Shown one piece after another: positions 41,136 to 50,790 of a stretch of 64,000 nt of DNA. Within the stretch, counting starts at the first letter, position 1. The number at the start of each line of letters is the position of its first letter. Under the pieces are notes generated by a model. The model was not told where the DNA came from. It saw only the letters and a program-made list of their open reading frames with translations, and did not search any database. The stretch covers positions 186,001-250,000 of the forward strand of contig VCMS01000013.1 of the NCBI GenBank assembly GCA_022539475.1, read 5' to 3'. Both the position numbers and the translations under genes were made by a program. Source of the stretch: Gracilaria domingensis. Lineage: Eukaryota > Rhodophyta > Florideophyceae > Gracilariales > Gracilariaceae.

Positions 41136-42065
41136 ATGCATAAGGCTCAGAGCGCGTTCGTGGCTTCGACTCCGGTTGCAATCCGAAAGCGTGCCTTTTC
41201 TCTATGCCGTGCTTTGCGTCCTTATACGCTGCCCCCAAGCCACCGAACGATTCGCCCTCAAACCACGCTTCCTTTGCGTCGCCTGAACCCCGTTGCTTCC
41301 GTCAAGCCCCAGCAAGAAACTCCGTGGAACCGCGTCAAAGTAGTTGAGAATTCTTTTAACTGTGAGGGTCACAGATATATTGTCGTCAATGTTGGGGTGA
41401 GCTCCGAGAAGGGTACTCTAATCGATTCGTATCGAGTACCCGGCATGTTTGTGCAAATGCGAGCCTCTCCAGAAGAGAAACCTTCCTTCTTCGCCATATC
41501 GTGTGCGCCAAACGTAGCTGGTTACTTCGAGTTTCTCGTAAAGGAATCGGAGTATTCAAAAAGCATTTGCGATGTGAAGGAAGGCAATACGGTTGAGATG
41601 TCACCGGTTATGGGGAAAGGATTCCCTATGTCAAAACTTAATATGGCTGACTACGACGAAGAGCACAAACCAAAAGACATATTGCTTTTCGCTACCGGGT
41701 CCGGAATTGCTCCCATACGTGCTGCAATAGAATCCCCGCTGAATGGACTGAATGTGCCATTGCGAAGATCGGTAAAGCTCTTCTATGGCGCTAGATATCC
41801 TAATAGAATGCCATACATGGAAAGATTCGGAATGTGGCAGGTGGACGGCGTGGAGATTATACCGGTAATGTCCAGACCTCAAGATGCATTTGATAAATGG
41901 GATGGAGAAACGGGTTATATTCAGGATATGTTAAAGAAAGTAGGCGTTGATAATCCAGACCAAACAGCAGCTTTGCTTTGTGGGGTGAAAGGCATGACCG
42001 AGGATGTGACAAGTTTGCTCACTGAAGCCGGTGTTCCGAAAGATCGAATTCTTCTCAACTTCTGA
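41136..42065 (+). CDS. plastid FAD/NAD(P)-binding oxidoreductase, pKIWI502-like
   Basis: 309 residues from the ATG at 41136 (MHKAQSAFVASTPVAIRKRA). The first ~55 residues are basic/hydroxylated and look like a plastid transit peptide. The mature part has the ferredoxin-NADP reductase superfamily order: an FAD-binding barrel (about 60-150; YRVPGMFVQMRA takes the place of the flavin motif) and an NAD(P) domain beginning DILLFATGSGIAPIRAAIES, where GSGIAPIR is the pyrophosphate motif, then VKLFYGARYPNRMPYMERF, and ending in ALLCGVKGMTEDVTSLLTEA. This matches the plant chloroplast protein pKIWI502, whose substrate is not settled. An ATG at 41037 would add 33 residues. Divergent from DNAJC21. Confidence 0.88.
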   Translation: MHKAQSAFVASTPVAIRKRAFSLCRALRPYTLPPSHRTIRPQTTLPLRRLNPVASVKPQQETPWNRVKVVENSFNCEGHRYIVVNVGVSSEKGTLIDSYRVPGMFVQMRASPEEKPSFFAISCAPNVAGYFEFLVKESEYSKSICDVKEGNTVEMSPVMGKGFPMSKLNMADYDEEHKPKDILLFATGSGIAPIRAAIESPLNGLNVPLRRSVKLFYGARYPNRMPYMERFGMWQVDGVEIIPVMSRPQDAFDKWDGETGYIQDMLKKVGVDNPDQTAALLCGVKGMTEDVTSLLTEAGVPKDRILLNF

Positions 42066-42724
42066 TCTGGTCTGTTCAATGCTCACTGTGAACACTGTGA
42101 CTTGTAATCTCTCGATAAAGATCATTTTTCATGACGCTGCCAGTGCGTCAAGTTTTGGCTCTTTATCACTGTATGTAGCTTAGACTAAGCTATTGCAGAG
42201 AATGATAATCGTCTGCTCTCATCGATTGGGCTTGGTAGTCTTGTATTCTAGTGTCTACTAGGGATGTGAAGATTCGCATCCTTCGTACTGCCCAGCTAAG
42301 ACGACCGCTGCATGACGTCACACTTCAGCACACACCAAATCAATAGGAAGAATGTCCCTGGTTGGTTCTTGCATATTCCTCTGATTACGTCATTATGGTT
42401 CCTGATATAAGAGAGCCCAGCAACGGGAACCTTTGTCTGTACGTGAAACTGAAGAATGTGAGTTCCTGCATGCTCACACACAGATACAGCACAATTTCGA
42501 AAAAAAAGAAAGATGATCAAAGGTCAAACCCGTCCAGGGTGACTCTTAAAAACACCTTTCAGGTTCAAGGGCGACGCAGTTCAGTCTTGACTCAGTCTGA
42601 AACGAGGCTCAGGCTGATGCGACGATTCGTTCCCCTTGTGTTCCAAGCACGAAATTAGCAAGCTTCCCTCTCTCTCAAGCGCATTTTCTCTCAAGCCATC
42701 ATACTTCAGCCTCGCATTGGTGCC
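42066..42724. other. intergenic spacer before the GGCT-like pair
   Basis: 659 bp, both neighbours on plus. No gene or notable repeat. It presumably holds the oxidoreductase 3' UTR and the promoter of the first GGCT-like gene. Confidence 0.4.
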
Positions 42725-43621
42725 ATGTCTTCGCGGCCGGAAGATCGTCAGGAAAACCTCTTGTACTTTGGGTATGGGTCCAATATGTCTCGCAAGAAAA
42801 TGGCCGGACGGGGTGTTACGGGCTGTAATACCACGACTGATTCTCCAAGTATTGAATTCACAAACGCGTGGACTGGTCACCTCAAAGACTGGCAACTTTG
42901 CTTCCATCACCGCGGGGTCCCCCCCGCCGACCCATCCTTTGCTTCAATACGTCCTAGGGAGGGAGACGGAGTGTATGGAGTTGTGTATGAAATAGCCACA
43001 ATCGCTGCTTTTGAGCGGTTAATGCGAAGTGAATGTGTGAGAAATCCCACTGAAATGAGTTCATACTTAATCATACAAGTTCACGTAGCATGTTTTTCAG
43101 CAAACTACTTCGGGGAGAGTTCAGTCAAACTTGTGAATACATTGGTGACTGCCCCACATAAGAAAATACCCCGGAATTTGGAAGCTTACCTTTTGCCTTC
43201 AAGACGCTACATGAGCTGGTTGATATCAGGAGCAAAAGAAGAACAACTTCCACAGGAATACATCAATCGTTTAGAAAGTCTCCCTGTAGCCGAGGATTGG
43301 AAACCCTCTGTTGTAGAAGAGATGGGCATGATCGTGCGAATATTAGGTTTTAATCTACAGAAAGCGAACTTGGCACACTTTTTGGACCCCTTCTTAAGGT
43401 CTGGTACATATGCTTATGCATATCATGAACGCCTTACCCGGAAAACAAACACTCTACCACATGAACGTGCAATGCTAGTAACATGTAAACTTTCCATGTT
43501 TACCATTTACTTTCTTCCCGTTCTCTTAGCCTGTGCACTCTTCGTCATAAGAAATGGCCCATGGGATTCCTATCAAAAGCTCAGGGAGCGAGAGATGGCT
43601 CCGTTGTCTTTGACGAGGTAG
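42725..43621 (+). CDS. gamma-glutamylcyclotransferase-fold protein with membrane anchor (copy A)
   Basis: 298 residues. The N-terminus carries the GGCT substrate-loop motif LLYFGYGSNMSRKKM (about 14-27), followed by GHLKDWQLCFHHRG and YGVVYEI. The acid region reads LMRSECVRNP, keeping the Glu that serves as general acid/base in GGCT but with Cys in place of the usual Gly. Near the C-terminus a hydrophobic helix (LSMFTIYFLPVLLACALFVI, about 252-271) and a short basic tail suggest tail anchoring with the enzyme facing the cytosol. GGCT-fold enzymes release 5-oxoproline from gamma-glutamyl compounds; the real substrate is unknown. It forms a tandem pair with 44134-45204. Confidence 0.82.
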   Translation: MSSRPEDRQENLLYFGYGSNMSRKKMAGRGVTGCNTTTDSPSIEFTNAWTGHLKDWQLCFHHRGVPPADPSFASIRPREGDGVYGVVYEIATIAAFERLMRSECVRNPTEMSSYLIIQVHVACFSANYFGESSVKLVNTLVTAPHKKIPRNLEAYLLPSRRYMSWLISGAKEEQLPQEYINRLESLPVAEDWKPSVVEEMGMIVRILGFNLQKANLAHFLDPFLRSGTYAYAYHERLTRKTNTLPHERAMLVTCKLSMFTIYFLPVLLACALFVIRNGPWDSYQKLREREMAPLSLTR

Positions 43622-44133
43622 ACCACTCGGGTATCGCCTCACCATCGAGAAGCATGAGATGATACATATACTAGGAAAGAAGGAGAGGCTCTGTCGTTTT
43701 CTTTAATATGGGCATCAGAATTCCATCACGAAACAGACTTGACGCGCAGTTTACAATGTATTTCTGCACACGGAGCTGCAGTTAAAGGCACCCTCTCTAC
43801 CTACATGAGAGCCCTCTTAACGCTTTCTTTCGTGGCGGCTGGGCTAATAAGTGACTGTGTGTCTCAGGGTCTCAGGGATAATGAATTATGGTTGGTGACT
43901 GTCAACAATTTGTTGCAATACAACACTGTTGTATTGCAACAAATTGTTGTAACAACAGCGGCCGCGGGGACTTCATCATATACAGTATTTCCGTAAAAGA
44001 GAGGGAATGTAGGGTCCAAAAGCCGCGATTGACACCCATCGTGAAAAATCTTTAAAGGAAACCAGTATCGAGGGTAGGATATGTAACTTTCTCAGTTAGT
44101 AGTACTTCGTACCTTAACTTCACGGTACTTCTT
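43622..44133. other. spacer between the GGCT-like paralogues
   Basis: 512 bp holding a perfect 23-bp palindrome (43903-43949) and otherwise nothing notable. Terminator of copy A and promoter of copy B are expected here. Confidence 0.5.
43903..43949. repeat. perfect 23-bp palindrome with 1-nt centre
   Basis: caacaatttgttgcaataca and its flank (43903-43925) is the exact reverse complement of 43927-43949, around C43926. The 47-bp element has no mismatch. It lies between tandem paralogues. Confidence 0.95.
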
Positions 44134-45204
44134 ATGAGTTTACCCTACTTTCCTGGAAAGTCCGGGCACTGCCGCGATGTCTGTATACCCAGTTTTCTGC
44201 ATCCCTTCGTTTCGAAGAAGACGCTTGGCTTCCGTCAATTATCTTGCATTCGACGACCCAGAAGAACTTTATTTGCCAAATCACGACCGTTGAGAATGTC
44301 AGCAACCTCAAATGGCGCCTCTGATTACCTCTATTTTGCGTACGGATCAAATATGTCTCGCACAAAGATGCGAACTCGTGGTGTGGCCCGTAAGGAGTCT
44401 GAACCCTTAGAAATAGAGTTTACTGACGTTTGGGTTGGGCGCCTCAAAGATTGGCAACTGTGTATGAACATAAGAGGCAGCCCACCGTCCGAACCGGCTT
44501 TTGGGAACATTAGATCCTGTAAGGGAGATGAAGTGTATGGAGTCGTGTACCGAATGAAGACGGAGGCTAGCTGGGAAAAGCTGAAGCGAAGCGAAGGGGT
44601 GAGAGATCCACCGAGCAAAACAGGGTATCTCGTCATCGAAGTGAGCGTAGAATGCTTTTCACCAGACTCTTCCAGCCTGAAGACAGTTCGGGCTGTGAAC
44701 ACTCTAGTCTCATTCGACAACGGGATCTTACCTCGTCGTCTAGAAGCTCTTGTACTGCCATCGAGTCGATACATGAAGTTACTAACTTCTGGAGCTAGGG
44801 AAGAGGGTCTTCCTCTGAGCTACGTTGAGCGTCTGGAGCTCATGCCCGTGGCCAGGGTCTGGGACGGCTCTATTCTACCCGAGATGGGGCTTTTGCTCAC
44901 GGTTCTGTACTTCAATCTAGCACGCGTGCGCATGAGTCAGGTGGTGGCACCGTTTAGGATTTCCGTTTTGTACTTGTACGGCCTTCATGAGACCTTCGCT
45001 CGAAAAGAGAGCAAGAAACCTTTCGACCGGTTGGGTATGGCCCTATGCAAGATGGCTATGTTTTGTGTATACTTGATTCCCAATCTTGCAACATTTCTCT
45101 TGTTTGTTGTCAAGAGGCAAAGCTGGGAAAGATATCGAACGTTCAGACGGAGGAGAATCGCCTCCAATACTGCAGATACTCTCACAAGAGCAAAGACTTC
45201 CTGA
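44134..45204 (+). CDS. gamma-glutamylcyclotransferase-fold protein with membrane anchor (copy B)
   Basis: 356 residues from the ATG at 44134, or 302 from the internal ATG at 44296 (MSATSNGASDYLYFAYGSNM). The extra 54 residues are basic and could be an organelle leader absent from copy A, or 5' UTR. GGCT motifs are canonical: LYFAYGSNMSRTKM, GRLKDWQLCMNIRG, YGVVYRMKTEASW, then LKRSEGVRDP with the catalytic Glu and the usual Gly. The C-terminal helix is MAMFCVYLIPNLATFLLFVV, followed by a basic tail. Similarity to copy A runs the full length, including the membrane anchor, so the pair arose by tandem duplication after the anchor was gained. The substrate is unknown. Confidence 0.83.
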   Translation: MSLPYFPGKSGHCRDVCIPSFLHPFVSKKTLGFRQLSCIRRPRRTLFAKSRPLRMSATSNGASDYLYFAYGSNMSRTKMRTRGVARKESEPLEIEFTDVWVGRLKDWQLCMNIRGSPPSEPAFGNIRSCKGDEVYGVVYRMKTEASWEKLKRSEGVRDPPSKTGYLVIEVSVECFSPDSSSLKTVRAVNTLVSFDNGILPRRLEALVLPSSRYMKLLTSGAREEGLPLSYVERLELMPVARVWDGSILPEMGLLLTVLYFNLARVRMSQVVAPFRISVLYLYGLHETFARKESKKPFDRLGMALCKMAMFCVYLIPNLATFLLFVVKRQSWERYRTFRRRRIASNTADTLTRAKTS

Positions 45205-46300
45205 CACTATTTTGGGCCTCGTTCTCTGCTGAACTCGTTGCAACATCATGACTTCAGTCATCCTTAAACGACTAGTATCCCATGCATATCCAACCTCTCG
45301 CTTTTGTATATATCCGTTGATCACGTAATCCTTCTGCGAAAGGAAGAGAAACTATCTGACGACACAGCCAGCATGCGTTAACAGACAAAACAGACATACC
45401 GGTTAAGGATGAAATTCATTGGCAGGAATTATACGCCTTTAGTACGCTAGGTCAATTAGATGCCGTAGTATTTAGTTCAAAGTGAAGCTAAGTACTCAAG
45501 AACGATAGTTTTGTAGTGTCTAGTTCAAAGTGAAGCTGAACCTTCATGAGCGATTGGGGGGAGGTGGTGCCGAAAACTGTGTGAAGAACACCGGAAAGAT
45601 ATACACTTTCTACACCTTGCCAAAAGAGCTATGATGGATGCATTACAACAGAGAGTCTTCGAAGCTTATCTGAGGAATCCATAGTTCACACCCCATGGGT
45701 CCAAGAGTTACAAGATAGCGAATTACTTTCCATACAACACTTCGTTGCTACATCTCTATTACATGGAGTCTGACTAACACCGAGTTCACCGGACCGCAAC
45801 ATGTCGTCATAGATGCATAAATTTCAGCCGACGTAATTGCTTCTCAGCTTGCATTTCTTTGGTTGGATGTGTAGAAGATATACTTCAGAGATTGCTTTCA
45901 CCATCCCAATACGTTAGTTACGTTGCTTTCAAAGCGTTCTGCAACCGCGGTCTCGTAAAGGACTTTCCAGTAAGATTGCAACCAGAAGAAATCTGTGGTT
46001 TTGGGAACGACTGGGCCCTAGTAAGTGCCAGAGTCATTACACGCTGAGTGTTACTCGGTGGAATGAAGCGCGAGACCTGCGTCGCTTCCGACCACTACAC
46101 AGATAGCAAGGTGCAGATAGATGGGTCGCGTATAGTTTGACAATGACCTCAAACATAAATCGACAGATGTATGGATGACTCACGAAAAACAAGTTGCCTC
46201 CCAAGCTTTACAAGGCACTTAACAGCGCAGTTCGAAAGCGACCAGCAGACGTCTCCAACGGAACTTACACGTTGTTCAGTGTGCTTCGGGGAATGAACAA
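45205..46300. other. 1.1-kb intergenic region, no gene seen
   Basis: Convergent space between GGCT copy B and the YIPF-like gene. Contains a diverged 48-bp tandem duplication (45465-45560). Short open frames have no motif. Confidence 0.45.
45465..45560. repeat. 48-bp diverged tandem duplication
   Basis: Two units share the exact core tagttcaaagtgaagct at 45473-45489 and 45521-45537, with similar flanks (gtagtatt / gtagtgtc and cgatagtttt / cgattgggg). Confidence 0.75.
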
Positions 46301-47170
46301 TCAGCGCAGAAAGAAGATGAAAATAAGAGCCGTGCCAACGGCAGCATGCGCTAGAACTGCAAGCAAGCGCACAAAGTACGTAAGTGACCGATGTTGAACA
46401 GACACATCCCTCCACAGATTGAGCATAATGACAAAGGCGCCAATACAGAAGGCAACTGTCATGGAAGCAATCTGCGCTGTACGAATCGGCAAAGTAGCAA
46501 CAAACGCGGCGACGACGACTGGAGTCATGGAATACCCGTACACCATGACAGTGCCCACCAGAGGATGCGATCTGACCGAAGACTGAGCTATAGAGCGCTT
46601 CGCAAACAGACATTGAAACAAAGTCAACACGACTGGAAACACGAACACATAGAAATAGAGCACGGATGCTGCGCGCCACAAGCGTGAAAACTCCACGCTG
46701 GAGATGGACGGTTTCAGCGAGGTGGTCTCCTTCTTCCGGAAGACGTTGGCCAGAAACTCAGCACACTTGGCGCCCATCGAAAGCGCGAGCACCAGCGTAG
46801 TGGTAACCCAGACGGGCGCGTAAAGGTCCGGGACAGAAGTGCCTCCCATCTCGTCCTCGTCGCCATCGGCCCACCCCAGGAGCGGCTTGTACGGCAACAG
46901 GGCGCGAAAGAGCCTGGTAGCCAGGTCGGCGACGTTTATGTCAAAGTAAGCAGCGTAGAAGCGGGGGTGATAGAAGCGCGGCTCCGACCGCGTGCCGGCC
47001 GGCTCATTCTCCCAATGGCCGGTGTCAGCACCGTCGTCAGAGACGCCGTCGTCGTAGAGCGCGAACGGGTTGCCGCCGCCGCCGTCGCGCGTAGCAACCG
47101 GCGCGTACGCGGCGTCAAACGGATTGGACGACGGCGCCGCCGAGGCAGCAGCAGTGGAGGACGCCGTCAT
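46301..47170 (-). CDS. YIP1-family Golgi membrane protein (YIPF1/2, Yip5-like)
   Basis: 289 residues. YIP1-family proteins are Golgi/ER-exit membrane proteins that bind Rab GTPases in vesicle traffic. The cytosolic N-terminus begins MTASSTAAASAAPSSNPFDA and includes FYAAYFDINVADLATRLFRA. The YIP1 domain then shows about five membrane helices, with the family motif PDLYAPVWVTTTLVLAL, then VLYFYVFVFPVVLTLFQCLF, GYSMTPVVVAAFVATLPI and a final FVRLLAVLAHAAVGTALIFI. The FFDV-like and DLYGP-like motifs favour the YIPF1/2 branch. Divergent from the senescence-domain gene at 47645 across a GC-rich promoter. Confidence 0.88.
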   Translation of the reverse strand: MTASSTAAASAAPSSNPFDAAYAPVATRDGGGGNPFALYDDGVSDDGADTGHWENEPAGTRSEPRFYHPRFYAAYFDINVADLATRLFRALLPYKPLLGWADGDEDEMGGTSVPDLYAPVWVTTTLVLALSMGAKCAEFLANVFRKKETTSLKPSISSVEFSRLWRAASVLYFYVFVFPVVLTLFQCLFAKRSIAQSSVRSHPLVGTVMVYGYSMTPVVVAAFVATLPIRTAQIASMTVAFCIGAFVIMLNLWRDVSVQHRSLTYFVRLLAVLAHAAVGTALIFIFFLR

Positions 47171-47644
47171 AGCGGCGCGGTGGCGGGTGTCGGCTTGGCG
47201 GCGGGACGTCGCGCGGCGCGCACACCGCAGCTGCTCGAGACGCCGCGCGGCGACCTCGGTGCGCGCGGCGAACGCAACGCCTGGCCGCGCGACTTACATG
47301 CTTACGCTCACGTGGCCACGTGCGTGTAAGCGCTGGCGCGCCGGTATGGCGCACGAGGCGCAGCGGGTGGTGAGCGCTTCTGCCACGTCGACGGTCGAGC
47401 GGCGGCGCGCGCCCATTGGACGCGCGCCGCGTTTCGGTACGCGTGCGGGTGCATTGCGACGCGCCGTCTGACGCGCTACGCGCCGCAACGCCACCAAAGA
47501 TTCCGCAGTGTCACCTCGGCAACGTCGCGCGCCATTTAACTGCCGCCCCCGTCCGCCCGTCCGCCCGTCCGCCCGTCCGCGCTTCCGTGCTCCCGCCCCG
47601 CTCCGCCACAGCTCCGCCACAGCTCCGCCGTCCTCGCGCCCGCC
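47171..47644. promoter_or_regulatory. divergent GC-rich promoter, YIPF-like / senescence-domain gene
   Basis: 474 bp, CpG-rich. Near the plus-strand start it holds an 8-bp tandem repeat (ccgtccgc, about four units, 47551-47582), then a repeated agctccgccac near 47610-47635, giving a pyrimidine-rich leader to the ATG at 47645. Confidence 0.55.
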
Positions 47645-49318
47645 ATGACTCGCTCCCCCTCCCACAACGGCGCCTCCTCGGCCGACCCGCGCCTCTACCC
47701 CGCCCCCACCACCACCCCCGGCTCGACCGCCGTTCCGCCGCGGCCGCCGCTCGCCATTCCTTCCGATAACGCCTTCCAGCAGCCCGCTCACGCTAGCCGC
47801 CCTTCGCCGTCGCCCACCCCTCCCAGCACCGCCGCCACTTCTCACCCGCCTCGCCCCAATTCCGCCCCCCCGCAGTCCGCCCAGACGGAGACTCTACCTC
47901 CCGGCTTCGAGGTTCTCATCCAGCTTGAGGCCTCCGTTTTCGAGAGGATTAACCCCGATGCCACGCCCCCCCAGCATTTCCACGGCGTCCCTGCCCTCCC
48001 TCCCCCACAGCCCCCCGCCACACTTCTCGTCATCCAGGGTCCGCTTGCCCCTGATCCCCTATCCACGGAAATGCTGTACTACGCCTTTATCAACACGCGC
48101 GCGTACAATTTCCCCTTGATGCCGTCAACTTCGTGCCGTAGGATTGGTCCCAAAGCGTTCCGCATCAAGGTGGACCATCGCCGCTTCGTTATCACGCTAG
48201 CCCCTTCCACCAATCCGAAGATGGTCGCAGGTTTCATTGCCCTGTTGCAGTGGTTTTGTACGTGGAAGGATGTCGAAGGGTCTCACACCCCTGGCCGTAT
48301 GGACGACACCGCCTCCACTGTATCCGGTGGATCACCCAACGCACAAGCCTCTGGAAAGAGAATCTTCGACAGAGTCGGCGACAAGAGCATTCAAACAATT
48401 GAGAAGTTGGCTGCCCAAATAAACACCAGAACGCAGCGTTATCTTGATGACCGTCATGTTGCTGCCGCTCAGGCGCGTGACAAGGGTGAAAAGAGAAACC
48501 TTAACCTAGGTGGCAAAGTCACTGTGGGCGCACTCAATGCAACGCAGAAGGTGTTTAATACCACTGCCAAAGTCACGGGCGCCGCCAGTGACAAAATTGC
48601 CGCCACTATTGGCCGTACTGTCACCAAGACTGTCGCTAAACCGCTGGCAAACGCCCCGGACGGAAGTAAGAGAAGAAGGTTTTATGACCAACTCGCGTCT
48701 GGTTGCTTGGCTGCCGGGCGCATTTATGTATCATTCGATGATAACGCCAGAACTTGGATTTCCAATACTACCGATTCCGCCGCGCTTTTGACTGGTGAAA
48801 AGTATGGATCTCAGGCCGAACATGCTTGCCGTCAACTTGGACATATTGCCGTGGACGGTTTCCGCATTTGGAGGTTCCCGTCAGATATGGGATTCAAGTC
48901 ACTGATGCAAACGGGTGTAGAGGAAGAATTGAGGAGAAAAGGCGAAACTCCATCCCCACCACCACCACCGACGTACGCCGATGAGCCTGCTATTGATGCT
49001 ATGGTCAATCCATCACGGACAAATTCAGCGCAGTCAGCGTCTTTTAAGGCCCCGAAGTCAAGCCCATCGTCTTATACGTCCACACCCACCCCAGCAGAAC
49101 CATCTGTTATAGACGTAACCACAGCTCCATCGCAACCTTCATATGCACAAGCTAGAGCCCCATCACAACCGGCTTTTACCCAAGCGCCTGGAGCTTCATC
49201 ACAACCAGCTTTTGTGCAGGCGCCTGGAGCTCAACCACAAGCACCCTATCCCGACTTTAATGAACCTGTGATGCATATTCCATTCCAAGACTTGAGCGTC
49301 AATCTTCCGAAGAAGTAG
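47645..49318 (+). CDS. senescence/spartin-domain-like protein
   Basis: 557 residues. The N-terminal ~90 residues are Pro/Ser/Thr-rich. Residues ~95-200 form a folded, plant-senescence-type N-region (TLLVIQGPLAPDPLSTEMLY, then CRRIGPKAFRIKVDHRRFVI). Residues ~235-430 resemble the senescence/spartin C-terminal domain: alternating small-residue helices such as LGGKVTVGALNATQKVFNTT, KIAATIGRTVTKTVAKPLAN and SGCLAAGRIYVSFDDNARTW. The C-terminus is low-complexity with an AQARAPSQPAF / TQAPGASSQPAF repeat. Such proteins associate with lipid droplets or membranes in plants and animals. Domain assignment is by pattern only and is moderate. The ATG at 47645 is the first in frame in a GC-rich leader. 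Confidence 0.65.
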   Translation: MTRSPSHNGASSADPRLYPAPTTTPGSTAVPPRPPLAIPSDNAFQQPAHASRPSPSPTPPSTAATSHPPRPNSAPPQSAQTETLPPGFEVLIQLEASVFERINPDATPPQHFHGVPALPPPQPPATLLVIQGPLAPDPLSTEMLYYAFINTRAYNFPLMPSTSCRRIGPKAFRIKVDHRRFVITLAPSTNPKMVAGFIALLQWFCTWKDVEGSHTPGRMDDTASTVSGGSPNAQASGKRIFDRVGDKSIQTIEKLAAQINTRTQRYLDDRHVAAAQARDKGEKRNLNLGGKVTVGALNATQKVFNTTAKVTGAASDKIAATIGRTVTKTVAKPLANAPDGSKRRRFYDQLASGCLAAGRIYVSFDDNARTWISNTTDSAALLTGEKYGSQAEHACRQLGHIAVDGFRIWRFPSDMGFKSLMQTGVEEELRRKGETPSPPPPPTYADEPAIDAMVNPSRTNSAQSASFKAPKSSPSSYTSTPTPAEPSVIDVTTAPSQPSYAQARAPSQPAFTQAPGASSQPAFVQAPGAQPQAPYPDFNEPVMHIPFQDLSVNLPKK

Positions 49319-50790
49319 ATGTTTGGCTGAGGATGGGGAATAGCTAGTTCGTGTCCCAAAGCCGCAATACGTCTGTGAATGATCGTGTTTTGTTCGGGCG
49401 CAGAACGCCCTTGAATCCCTTGGCCCTACGTACTGGTTGAACCCTGCAAGAAGTACGAGACAACGAGCACTTGCAAAGAAAAGAGAATGCTGTTGCTGCG
49501 AACGTATTGGGTAGAGCGCCCAAAAGGGCCCTTAGTGTTTTACTATCGGTTATTACAAAAGCGTGGCAAATGGTAAGAATGAAAGACGAGATAAAACAAG
49601 AGTTACTGCTCAAAGTGCCGCGATGATCGCGATGTCTGGCCGTTCCAGGGGCTCAAATAATTTTGCAGACACGGTGTCTAAACAGACCGCCTTATTCGCT
49701 TGCTTGAACTGCTCGTAGTCGACATACGTAGAGTGCTGAACAATTGAGATTCTAAGAGTCGAACCATGAAACCAAGAACCAAGAACCAAGAACCAAAGGA
49801 GAATCCCCTCAGGCACGTAGTATATCGAACAAACGAACGAGTGCAATTCCAGAGAGTCGAAACCCACATTTCCAGCATGACTTCTTGAAGACTTCAGCAA
49901 ATGTCTCGAGAGCGCAAAAGATTCTTGATGTGACTGCCATTCTTGGCACACACAGTGTCAAACACGCAGTATTTAAGGGCTGACCCATAGGCCTAGAACA
50001 ACGTGTAGTTTGACATGAGTAGTGTCGGTCTCTTTGGTAGAGAAATTTACACTCGTTCGGCTACCCTTTAGTCAAGTTTAGATTTCTACAGCAGCACTGG
50101 GCAACATCTGGTAAGCAGTTCCAAAACTTCGGGTGTTAAGCACGGAAATACCCCATTCCTGTATATAAAGTGGTTGATACGTTAAGTCCAAGTGTACAAA
50201 CTATCATCGTGATAAGGATAATCTTCGAACTGTGGACGTCACATACTCTAATGTGCTCACATTTTATGGCTTTCATTCTACATTCGTAGTTGCAGATAAG
50301 TTCTTCGACAGAAAGACATATATGTACCTCTAGAGAACTATGCAAGGATGATGAGGTGTTGTCTTCTGCAACTCCGTGAGTAGAGCTGGAACCGCGGAGG
50401 TAGGCAGGGCAAGGTGAGAGTGTGGATATTCGACGATTTCATTTAACATTCTCTCCCAACTAGTGCGGCAGTATATCGAGAGAGAGAATCAGCACGGCAA
50501 GGGTAGGGAACTTTGAAAGCCTCAAGTTCTTGGAGTCGGTCGACTTGGAGAGGTGCCGGTGCGTTACATGTGAAATGCAAGGCGCTTGGCTTCATACAGT
50601 AATCGATTTTGGCAACAGTGGCGTGCATGCGTGGGAATGGATGAGAGGCGTATTGCCAAAAATCGCCGAGGCGGAGCGTTTACGGGGCAAATCTCAGATC
50701 TGAAGAGATCTCAGTGTGGCTGGTACGGCGGCCGCTACGGCCTAGATACGCACGCATTTTGCACACAAAACGAAACCGGCCGCCAAATCA
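49319..50790. other. 1.5-kb intergenic region, no gene seen
   Basis: Between two plus-strand genes. Contains a 7-bp tandem repeat (49771-49797). The segment 50100-50170 has a weak resemblance to part of a 5S rRNA (ttaagcacgg) that does not extend. No supportable open frame. Confidence 0.45.
49771..49797. repeat. ACCAAGA 7-bp tandem repeat
   Basis: About 3.9 units of accaaga, nearly exact. Intergenic microsatellite. Confidence 0.85.

Noticed and set aside
44150-44180. RNase P CR-I-like string (gaaagtccgggcactgccgc)
   Set aside because: Lies in the leader of a coding gene, and the matching CR-V partner is absent.
50095-50175. Possible 5S rRNA
   Set aside because: Only a short ttaagcacgg match; no flanking helix I or internal-control-region match.
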